Assembly: GCA_026992215.1 (NCBI GenBank)
Contig: JALXAI010000200.1
Location: 1 to 6,754, forward strand
DNA from: Desulfobacterales bacterium
GTDB lineage: Bacteria; Desulfobacterota; Syntrophobacteria; B119-G9
Length of the DNA: 6,754 nt
Direction: 5' to 3'
This document shows, in pieces, positions 1 to 6,351 of the stretch. Every line of letters begins with the position of its first letter. Within the stretch, counting starts at the first letter, position 1. The translations under genes and the position numbers were made by a program. Under the pieces are notes generated by a model. That model was not told the DNA's origin and ran no database searches. It was given only the letters and a program-made list of their open reading frames with translations.

Positions 1-34
1 ATAAAAGACTAACCTTTCAATAAATACTTTTCTA

Positions 35-61
35 TCAAGGGTCGGGATACCCGGCCCTTGA
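35..61 (-). terminator. GC-rich hairpin after the last gene; possible transcription terminator
   Basis: A 12-base inverted repeat with a 3-base loop lies downstream of the dihydrouridine synthase gene. The arms are TCAAGGGTCGGG (35-46) and CCCGGCCCTTGA (50-61), with loop ATA. All positions pair except 42/54, which is a T-G wobble when read as plus-strand RNA but an A-C mismatch in the minus-strand transcript. In the minus-strand direction the stem is followed by an A/U-rich stretch (TAGAAAAGTATTTA) and not by a clean U run, so it is not a textbook intrinsic terminator. It could end the operon, or serve a convergent gene beyond the left edge. The rest of positions 1-97 holds no gene that I can see. 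Confidence 0.45.
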
Positions 62-97
62 ATAATTCTTGCCCTGAAAGTCCGGAATCAGCCAGCT

Positions 98-1096
98 TCA
101 ATAAGTTGCCCTATTGGCATGTTTCGTAAGAAAATCCGTTGCGTTCTTCAGTGCTTCATCCAGTGTTTTCGAGTTCTGGACAAGCCTCCACATGGTGTGC
201 CCGAATTGGAAGTTTTGAGCGAAATAGGCCGTGAATTCTTTTAGTCTTCCCAGCCTCCTTTCTTCGGGAAGATAACTCGTCAGCAATTCGACGTACCTTT
301 CGTAAACCCGTAGAAAGGATATTTCAGGGAGGGGCTCGGATTTATACGGCCAGAGCCTAGCGACGATTTCCCTGAACACCCATGGCTTTTTTACCGCTGC
401 TCTCCCGATCATCACGCCGTCGCACTTCGTCTCCAGAAACATTGACTTTGCCGAGCGCGCATCGGTAACGTCACCGTTTCCAATCACGGGCACTGACACC
501 ATCTCCTTGATTTTCCGTATGAATTCCCATCTGGCGGGTCTTTTGAAACGATCTTTTTTCAGGCGACCGTGCACTACAATCGCATCCACGCCCTCTTCCT
601 CGAACATTCCGCACAGTCTCTCCATGTAATGCCAGTCGGCTTTTTCTCCGAGCCTCAACTTTACGGTAACGGGCCAGTTAACCCTGGACCTCAGTTCTCT
701 CAGCACGGAAGCACACCTGTCTCTGTCTTGCATAAGCGCGATTCCCCCTCCTTTTTTCACTATGGCAGGTGCTGAACACCCGAGATTAAGGTCTATTCCC
801 TGGCACCTGCATTCTTTTAGCCTTTCAATGGCGGGAGGCACTTGAGATGGCTCGTAAATTAGTAACTGGTAGATGAGCGGAGTTTTTTGCAGGTGGTTCT
901 GGAGGTAGAAGGATTTTTCAGGTGATTCATTGGCCACTGCCGCTGCACTCAACATCTCCGTATAAAACAGGCCACAGCCCCCCATTTCCTCCACGAGTAA
1001 TCGAAAGGGGTTATGGGTTATCCCTGCCATGGGGGCCATCACAAGCGGCGGTACTATCTCAAGGTCTTTTATCCTCAGTGAATCAGGAACCTTCAT
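98..1096 (-). CDS. tRNA-dihydrouridine synthase, DusB-like but divergent
   Basis: Dus enzymes use FMN and NADPH to reduce specific uridines in the tRNA D-loop. The 332-residue protein has the expected TIM barrel: MAPMAGITHNPFR (20-32, FMN-binding first strand), IDLNLGC (101-107) with catalytic Cys107, KKGGGIALMQD (114-124), VKLRLG (145-150, with the FMN-contacting Lys146), VVHGR (174-178, His176), PVIGNGDV (203-210) and GVMIGRAA (227-234). A helical RNA-binding C-terminal domain follows from about 255. The sequence departs from the usual family motifs: GCP is GCS (Ser108), and the HGRTR region reads HGRLKKDRF. The subfamily, and so which uridine is modified, is therefore uncertain, and I give no symbol. 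The ATG at 1096 lies inside the M48 gene, with AAGAAG about 8 bases upstream as a weak ribosome site. It is the last gene of the run, and a hairpin follows 36 bases past its stop. Confidence 0.92.
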   Translation of the reverse strand: MKVPDSLRIKDLEIVPPLVMAPMAGITHNPFRLLVEEMGGCGLFYTEMLSAAAVANESPEKSFYLQNHLQKTPLIYQLLIYEPSQVPPAIERLKECRCQGIDLNLGCSAPAIVKKGGGIALMQDRDRCASVLRELRSRVNWPVTVKLRLGEKADWHYMERLCGMFEEEGVDAIVVHGRLKKDRFKRPARWEFIRKIKEMVSVPVIGNGDVTDARSAKSMFLETKCDGVMIGRAAVKKPWVFREIVARLWPYKSEPLPEISFLRVYERYVELLTSYLPEERRLGRLKEFTAYFAQNFQFGHTMWRLVQNSKTLDEALKNATDFLTKHANRATY

Positions 1097-2900
1097 TGGA
1101 AAACTTCTTGAGTTGTTTCAGGTAGTACGTCCTGTTCTCGGGCCTCAATTTTAAAGCCTTTTTGATTGTTTCTATCGCCTTTGCCCGCTGTCCGTTTGCA
1201 AAGTAAGCCTCGGCGAGGGTATCGAGTATATAGGGCGCCTGTTTTATCGACGCGGCTTTTTTGGCCAATTTCAGCCCAATCCTTGGATGATAAAATTTCT
1301 TGTTTTTAGATGTTACATAAAGCCATGCCAGGTTATTTAAGGCGTCGGCATTGTATGGATCAAGTTCCACTGCCCTCTCCAGGAACCTTGCCGCGAGCTC
1401 GATTTTCCCCCGTTCAAGCATAAGCGAACCGGCTGCGAGACTGAACCGGGCTTCGTCCATAGATGTCCTGGCTCTCTGGCTTTGAAGCCAGGTAAGCTCC
1501 AGTCTTGTTCTAAGGCGCTTTTCCAGGGAACTTCCCTGGAAGCTGATACCGCCCCAGCACAATAATCCGAAGGTTATAAAAAAGGCTAACAGAGAAGCGT
1601 AGAGTTTTTTATCATGCCTGCGTATAAACGAGCGATCCGCTTCGCTTTTTATCAAATATTCAACCCTTTCTCTTATGCTGAAGTGATGCCAGCTGGGAAC
1701 GTCCCTGGTGTTTCCGGAGAGGTAGGCGATCTTTTCAAGGGCGCTCACGAGAGGTTGAGCCCTTCCGATCACCTCGAGAGCGTAAAGGTCCGCCTGCCGC
1801 TCACAATTCCTCATAAAGTAGCCGAATACGTATCTAAAATAGAAAATCAAAAGTATTAGCAGGGGTATCGAATAGACAAAGGCGACAACGTCGGGGTTTT
1901 GAGATGCGAGCATTACCAGCTCTGCCATGGGCTTGATCTGCAGGAGAAACAGGAAAACCGCGTCCCACAATAGATATATCAGGACTGCATAGGCTATTAA
2001 CAGAACAAGATACAGGGGGAGATGATGGCGTCTGACGTGTCCCATTTCATGGGCGACCACTCCTCGGATTTCTTCCGGAGACAGCACGTCAAGCAATGAT
2101 TCCGTAATCAGCAGGTATCTCCATCTCCGTAAAAAACCTATTACACCCGCGGTAAGAACCTTCCCCGCAAAAATAGGCCAGAGGCATATTTCACGGAATT
2201 GAAAATCCTGCTCCCTGCAAAAATCGGCAATATTTTGCCTGTGGAATCCCTCGGGTAAGGGACGGCAATTCCAGAACCTGACAATCAGGGAAGGTCCGAA
2301 ACAGGCAAAGAGAATCAACAGGGCGAAGATCATGAAAAGATGCCCGATGTCGGTACTCAGGAAAGGGATGTGAACCGTTTTTAACAGTAACTGGACGAGG
2401 TCCACAAAAAACGAAATTATAAACCATGGTGCCAGGATACCCAGGTTGAAGCTGATGTTTTCTCTTACAAAAGATTTTCTGTCCAGCACGGCGTCGCCGG
2501 GAAATTGGTGAAACCGGTAGCCGAAGTACCAGATTACCACCTGGTGAATCCACAGGAGCAGCAGTGCCATCGCCCCGGAGAAAGTGATAAAATCTTCCGT
2601 CAGGGGGATTAGATCAATGTAATACTTGATTCCGAGGACGTATACGTAAATCGTGATAAAGCCAAGGGCAAGAGTGGTGAGCCTGAATTCCAGAGCCTGG
2701 TATGCCCTTGCTGAAACCGATCCTTTGCGTATTCTTCTCTTGAGAACGGAAAAGGAATAACCCGTTATGAATACAAAGGAAAAAAACAGCCCCAGGGCCA
2801 GAATCGCGGTAATAAGGCCCGGGTAAGGAGGACTTTTCTCCGGTCGTTCAAGGGAATATAGGGTCAGTGCAACCAGAAAGTAGATAAACTGGGAATACAT
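1083..2900 (-). CDS. Membrane M48-family zinc metallopeptidase with C-terminal TPR region
   Basis: This 605-residue membrane protein is an M48 (Ste24/HtpX clan) protease. The zinc-binding motif HEMGH lies at 284-288 (VVAHEMGHVRRHH), the third ligand Glu367 is in ERQADLYALE (ExxxD at 367-371), and WHHFSIRERVEYL (404-416) matches the family's conserved HPS/R motif. Hydrophobic segments lie near 5-17, 29-49, 73-95, 106-129, 151-174, 185-207, 294-320, 339-360 and 434-452, more than the four of HtpX. Residues from about 481 to 595 are helical and TPR-like (ARFLERAVELDPYNADALN, LAEAYFANGQRAKAIETIKK, ALKLRP). It may degrade or process membrane proteins; the substrate cannot be told. The ATG has GGAG 4 bases upstream. 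The 3' end overlaps the dihydrouridine synthase gene by 14 bases. It differs from HtpX in length and from BepA (a soluble periplasmic M48-TPR protein) in having many membrane segments, so neither symbol is used. Confidence 0.88.
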   Translation of the reverse strand: MYSQFIYFLVALTLYSLERPEKSPPYPGLITAILALGLFFSFVFITGYSFSVLKRRIRKGSVSARAYQALEFRLTTLALGFITIYVYVLGIKYYIDLIPLTEDFITFSGAMALLLLWIHQVVIWYFGYRFHQFPGDAVLDRKSFVRENISFNLGILAPWFIISFFVDLVQLLLKTVHIPFLSTDIGHLFMIFALLILFACFGPSLIVRFWNCRPLPEGFHRQNIADFCREQDFQFREICLWPIFAGKVLTAGVIGFLRRWRYLLITESLLDVLSPEEIRGVVAHEMGHVRRHHLPLYLVLLIAYAVLIYLLWDAVFLFLLQIKPMAELVMLASQNPDVVAFVYSIPLLILLIFYFRYVFGYFMRNCERQADLYALEVIGRAQPLVSALEKIAYLSGNTRDVPSWHHFSIRERVEYLIKSEADRSFIRRHDKKLYASLLAFFITFGLLCWGGISFQGSSLEKRLRTRLELTWLQSQRARTSMDEARFSLAAGSLMLERGKIELAARFLERAVELDPYNADALNNLAWLYVTSKNKKFYHPRIGLKLAKKAASIKQAPYILDTLAEAYFANGQRAKAIETIKKALKLRPENRTYYLKQLKKFSNEGS

Positions 2901-2915
2901 CGATCTCCGGCTATA

Positions 2916-3863
2916 TCAAAGAGGTTGAATTTTGTCCGGTTCAGGGTGAAACTTAACGAATCGCTGAGCCCGTGTCTCGGAATCGTATCCCGATGGTGAA
3001 CCCGGTGGGTCTTCGAAAACGCCCCAGTAATTTAAAACGTACCTGATAAAAAAAGGCGCGTCACGATCAATTTCTTTCGAGACCTGTTGTAAAAAGTGCC
3101 CCAGGAGCCATCGTTGTTTAATCATGTCCGGCATCCCTGGGAAGTCTTCGAGTCTTGTTGATGACTCTGCTATCAACTTCCATGCGGAAGGAAAAAGATT
3201 TGCGGTCACAGAAACAAGGCCGTTTTTGTTGGGATTTTCCAGAAACAAGCTTTCTTTGCCGTCGTATATCCTGAAATCTGCCCTGTCTCTCATTATTCTT
3301 GAGTAGCTCAAGCCATGCTTGATATCAGAGGCATTTATAAGACCGCACACACCGGGGAGTTCCGCAATTTTTTTCAGTACAGCGGGAACCAGGTTTCTCC
3401 TCCTGTAAAAGGGCTTCGAAGTTTGTATCCTTTCCGGATCGTTCATAAGTAGTACGGGTAAATCCGACTTTGACAGCAGGCCTCTATAATAATCGGGAAG
3501 CCCGCGATTGCTGTGATACCAGAGGGGTAAATCAACCAGGAAAATGTTTCGGGTTTCTTTTATTTGACCGACCGCACCCAGCACAGCTTCCAGAATATCC
3601 CTGGTTTCGCTTTCGCTGGAACCGGTGATCACAAGGAAAACAGGGACGTGCGAAGGAATTGCGTCCACGCATCTTTCAATGAAAAGCCGCTGGTAGCGGG
3701 CCAGGTCATCCCTGATTTTCCAGAACAGCGGGTCAATCAAAATACCGTCAATCCTGGTGTTTAACATCGGGAAAAGGCGGGTAAAATCCGCTGCTTCGGG
3801 CTCTTTTTTTTGCGGTAGAGCAAGACTGACTATTAATCCTCTCGGGAGATTGTATTTTTTCAT
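2916..3863 (-). CDS. DapA/NanA-superfamily (dihydrodipicolinate synthase-like) protein lacking the Schiff-base lysine
   Basis: This 315-residue protein follows the layout of class I TIM-barrel aldolases of the dihydrodipicolinate synthase family. Recognisable pieces are PRGLIVSLALP (7-17), VPVFLVITGSSESETRDIL (73-91, like the family's PVIAGTGSNST helix), DLPLWYHSNRGLPDYYRGL (111-129, like TPYYNKPTQEGLYQHF), SDLPVLLMNDPERI (133-146), ELPGVCGLINASD (168-180) and NGLVSVTANLFPSAWKLI (214-231). Key residues are missing: the GTTGES region reads DPLFWKI (44-50), the catalytic tyrosine of ILYN is Met140, and the Schiff-base lysine of GIKEASG is Ile176. It should therefore not perform normal aldolase or DHDPS chemistry, so I give no gene symbol. 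There is no signal peptide or membrane segment; it is probably cytosolic. The ATG overlaps the kdsD stop as ATGA, with AGGT 8 bases upstream. The stop lies 15 bases before the M48 gene. Fold assignment is good; function is unknown. Confidence 0.8.
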   Translation of the reverse strand: MKKYNLPRGLIVSLALPQKKEPEAADFTRLFPMLNTRIDGILIDPLFWKIRDDLARYQRLFIERCVDAIPSHVPVFLVITGSSESETRDILEAVLGAVGQIKETRNIFLVDLPLWYHSNRGLPDYYRGLLSKSDLPVLLMNDPERIQTSKPFYRRRNLVPAVLKKIAELPGVCGLINASDIKHGLSYSRIMRDRADFRIYDGKESLFLENPNKNGLVSVTANLFPSAWKLIAESSTRLEDFPGMPDMIKQRWLLGHFLQQVSKEIDRDAPFFIRYVLNYWGVFEDPPGSPSGYDSETRAQRFVKFHPEPDKIQPL

Positions 3864-4894
3864 TGAGAAAACCTGATTTTACCCTGTCCCAGAAGGTCGT
3901 GCAGGTGGAGAACGCCAACGAGTTCACCGCTGGCGTCCACAATAGGCAACACTGTGATCAAGTACTGTTCCATCATTTCAAGGGCTTCGGCCACGGAACG
4001 GCCTGCCTCTATTCTCTTGGGATCCGTCGTCATAACTTCATCGACGGTGATTTCCGTTATATCTCCGTGGCGCAAAAACACCCGCCTCAGGTCACCGTCG
4101 GTTATTATACCCAGGAGGTTCTTTTCCCCGTCTACAACCAGGGTTGCTCCCAGATTTTTTTTGTCCATTTCTTTTAGTGCATCCGTAAGCAGCGTCCCGG
4201 AGGTGACCAGTGGAATATGGGCTCCTGTCCGCATGACCCTGTTCAGGGATACCTTGAGGCGCTCGCCAAGATGTCCCCCGGGATGAAATCTTTTAAAATC
4301 GCACGCTTTAAAATCTCTTCTCTTGATCAACACCACGGCCAGAGCGTCGCCCAGGGCGAGCATGGCCGTTGTGCTGGCAGTGGGTGCCAGCCCCAGCGGG
4401 CAAGCCTCCCTTTGCACTCCGGAATAAATTACCACGTCTGCGTGCCTGGCAAGAGTCGATTCGGGATTGCCCGTGATGGCGATAACTTTTACGCCGAGCT
4501 CTTTCAACGTTGGAAGTATTGAGTTTAACTCGTCTGTCTCGCCGCTGTTGGACAGAGCCATCACGAGATCGGTAGGCAAAACCATGCCGAGATCTCCGTG
4601 CTGTGCCTCGACAGGGTGAAGGAACAGTGCCGGGGTACCGGTGCTGCAGAATGTCGCCACAATCTTTCGTCCGACTATGCCCGATTTGCCAATCCCGGTT
4701 ACAATGACCCGCCCCCTGTTTTCTTCAATCAACCTTACCGCCCTGCAGAAATTATCGTCTATGCTGTCGACGAGGCCCATGATACCTGCGGCTTCTATTT
4801 CAAGAACTTTTCTGGCTTCACGAATTACGTTGTTCATGGCAGATGTTCCGGCAACACTATTATTGACACTCGCTGGTTCCGCTATATTGGTCAT
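3860..4894 (-). CDS. kdsD: Arabinose-5-phosphate isomerase (KpsF/GutQ family, SIS plus two CBS domains)
   Basis: The enzyme interconverts ribulose 5-phosphate and arabinose 5-phosphate, the precursor of Kdo in lipopolysaccharide; it acts in the cytosol. With the ATG at 4894 it has 344 residues (E. coli KdsD has 328). A SIS domain spans about 50-190: GIGKSGIVGRK (67-77), FCSTGTPALFLHP (82-94), HGDLGMV (99-105), SNSGET (115-120), EACPLGLAPT (163-172) and HPGG (204-207). Lys70, Glu122, Glu163 and His204 line up at a constant offset with the E. coli catalytic residues K59, E111, E152 and H193, so it should be active. Two CBS domains follow, about 215-275 (with GIITDGDLRRVF) and 283-340 (with GVLHLHDLL). 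The start shares ATGA with the purF stop but has a weak Shine-Dalgarno, suggesting reinitiation. A TTG at 4906 is less likely. An ATG at 4837, with GGAA upstream, would give 325 residues and is a serious alternative. KpsF and GutQ paralogs cannot be separated by sequence alone. Confidence 0.92.
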   Translation of the reverse strand: MTNIAEPASVNNSVAGTSAMNNVIREARKVLEIEAAGIMGLVDSIDDNFCRAVRLIEENRGRVIVTGIGKSGIVGRKIVATFCSTGTPALFLHPVEAQHGDLGMVLPTDLVMALSNSGETDELNSILPTLKELGVKVIAITGNPESTLARHADVVIYSGVQREACPLGLAPTASTTAMLALGDALAVVLIKRRDFKACDFKRFHPGGHLGERLKVSLNRVMRTGAHIPLVTSGTLLTDALKEMDKKNLGATLVVDGEKNLLGIITDGDLRRVFLRHGDITEITVDEVMTTDPKRIEAGRSVAEALEMMEQYLITVLPIVDASGELVGVLHLHDLLGQGKIRFSQ

Positions 4895-6306
4895 TTTTCG
4901 AAACAATACTTCGACAAACCGGGGTCATACTTCACGGGGTAATCACCGGTGAAACATGCCAGGCAAAAATTATTCCCGTCTGTCCCTGTCCCTTCGATAA
5001 GTCCCTGCACACTCAAATAGCCCAGCGAGTCGAGCCCGATGAACCGTTTGATTTCATCCACGCTGTGCGTGGCCGCGATCAGTTCACCCTTGGTTGAAAA
5101 GTCAATCCCGTACGGGCACGGGAAGCGATGGGGCGGACAGCTGACCAGCATGTGAATCTCTCTTGCTCCCGCCTCCCTCAGGGTCTTTATCCTCGTCTTA
5201 CTTGTCGTTCCCCTGATTATGGAATCTTCGATAATGATAATCCTTTTGCCCTTCAGCAATTCTTTCACCGGGTTGAGTTTTACCTTCACGGCGAAATCTC
5301 TCATTGCCTGGGTAGGTTGAATGAAGGTTCGCCCTACGTAGTGGTTTCGTATAACGCCCATTTCAAGCGGAAGCCCAGAGCCTTCCGTGTAACCCAGAGC
5401 AGCATAGTTTCCGGAATCCGGAAAAGGCATAACAAGATCGGCATCTATCGGGTATTCTCGCGCCAGTATATGCCCCAGGCGCTTACGGCAAAGGTAAACG
5501 TTTTGCCCGAAGATGTTGCTGTCAGGCCTGGCAAAGTAGATAAATTCAAAAATGCAGTAAGCGGAGCGGGCACGAGGAAAGGGCTTGATTGATCTCAGAC
5601 CGTTTTCGTCAATAAAAACCATCTCACCCGGCTCCACGTCTCTCAGGTAGCTGGCTCCGATCAAGTCCAGCGCACACGTTTCCGATGCAAGAATGTACGC
5701 ACCGTCCAGCTTTCCTATGCATAGGGGGCGAAATCCGTGTGGGTCACGCACACCGATAAGTCTTTTCCTGGTGCCGATTAGAATTGAATAAGCGCCCTTG
5801 ATTTCGTTAAATGTCTTGACCAGCGATTTTTCCAGCCCGTTACTCATGAAACGGGCCATCAGGTGTACAACCACTTCGGAGTCCATGGTGGACTGGAAAA
5901 TTGAACCTTTTTCTTCGAGAGATCTCCTTATCTCTTCGGCATTAACAATATTGCCGTTGTGTGCAATGGCATAGTACTCTCCGGCATAGTTTACCAGGAA
6001 AGGTTGCGCGTTGGCCAGAAGAGACGATCCGGTCGTGGAATACCTGACATGGCCTACAGACAGGCTGCCGACCAGCTTTTTCAACGTGTTTTCATCGAAT
6101 ATTTCTGAGACAAGCCCCATGCTCTTGTGTTCGACTATGCGGCAGCCGTCTGACGTGACGATTCCCGCACTTTCCTGCCCTCTGTGCTGAAGAGCATAAA
6201 GACCGAAATAGGTCAACTTTGCGGCATCCGGATGACCGTATACTCCAAACAATCCGCATTCCTCTTTCCTGGTAGGGTTGAATACTGGCAAAAATTTTTG
6301 TTTCAC
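4891..6306 (-). CDS. purF: Amidophosphoribosyltransferase (glutamine PRPP amidotransferase), Fe-S type
   Basis: PurF catalyses the first committed step of purine synthesis: PRPP plus glutamine gives 5-phosphoribosylamine. The protein is 471 residues, close to the B. subtilis enzyme. The N-terminal Ntn glutaminase domain begins at Cys17 (EECGLFG), so residues 1-16 look like a propeptide removed to free the catalytic cysteine. Other glutaminase motifs are LQHRGQESAGI (39-49), GHVRYSTTG (85-93) and AHNGN (115-119). The phosphoribosyltransferase domain has PFPDSGN (294-300), YVGRTFIQP (323-331) and the PRPP loop IIIIEDSIIRGTTS (356-369). Cysteines 251, 397, 448 and 451 match the four [4Fe-4S] ligands of the B. 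subtilis enzyme, so this is the oxygen-sensitive cluster type. The start is GTG, chosen because of a good Shine-Dalgarno (GAGG, 7 bases upstream) and because an ATG just upstream runs into TAA. The TGA stop overlaps the ATG of kdsD (ATGA), suggesting translational coupling. Confidence 0.97.
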   Translation of the reverse strand: MKQKFLPVFNPTRKEECGLFGVYGHPDAAKLTYFGLYALQHRGQESAGIVTSDGCRIVEHKSMGLVSEIFDENTLKKLVGSLSVGHVRYSTTGSSLLANAQPFLVNYAGEYYAIAHNGNIVNAEEIRRSLEEKGSIFQSTMDSEVVVHLMARFMSNGLEKSLVKTFNEIKGAYSILIGTRKRLIGVRDPHGFRPLCIGKLDGAYILASETCALDLIGASYLRDVEPGEMVFIDENGLRSIKPFPRARSAYCIFEFIYFARPDSNIFGQNVYLCRKRLGHILAREYPIDADLVMPFPDSGNYAALGYTEGSGLPLEMGVIRNHYVGRTFIQPTQAMRDFAVKVKLNPVKELLKGKRIIIIEDSIIRGTTSKTRIKTLREAGAREIHMLVSCPPHRFPCPYGIDFSTKGELIAATHSVDEIKRFIGLDSLGYLSVQGLIEGTGTDGNNFCLACFTGDYPVKYDPGLSKYCFEK

Positions 6307-6312
6307 GATCTT

Positions 6313-6318
6313 ACCTCA
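6313..6318 (-). promoter_or_regulatory. Ribosome binding site supporting the GTG start of purF
   Basis: On the minus strand the sequence reads TGAGGT, then 7 bases, then GTG. The anti-Shine-Dalgarno match is good, and no ATG in frame lies nearby. The one upstream ATG (ATG AGG TAA) ends at once. This makes the GTG at 6306 the best start for purF. Confidence 0.7.
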
Positions 6319-6351
6319 TGATGGCGATACTTTGTTTCTTATGCCGTGGCC

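Noticed and set aside
2191..2553. Minus-strand 120-codon frame inside the M48 gene
   Set aside because: It is out of frame with a gene whose membrane segments and zinc motif are continuous, and its proline/arginine-rich translation looks like a frame-shifted reading.
2916..3863. Calling the DapA-like gene dapA, nanA or a KDG aldolase
   Set aside because: The fold matches, but the lysine, tyrosine and TTG positions needed for that chemistry are replaced, so a functional name would mislead.
3748..3942. Minus-strand 64-codon frame across the kdsD/DapA-like junction
   Set aside because: It spans the ATGA junction in a third frame, overlaps conserved coding on both sides and has no motif of its own.
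4598..4952. Overlapping plus-strand open frames of 103-114 codons opposite kdsD
   Set aside because: They are antisense to the conserved SIS domain, two frames are open over the same stretch, and neither shows a motif.
5128..5592. Plus-strand open frame of 154 codons opposite purF
   Set aside because: It lies wholly antisense to a strongly conserved PurF region that includes the PRPP loop, and its translation shows no recognisable family motif. It is a shadow of the real gene.
6307..6351. Possible promoter or attenuator in the carB-purF gap
   Set aside because: The 45 bases hold a ribosome binding site but no convincing -35/-10 pair, no strong hairpin and no U run.
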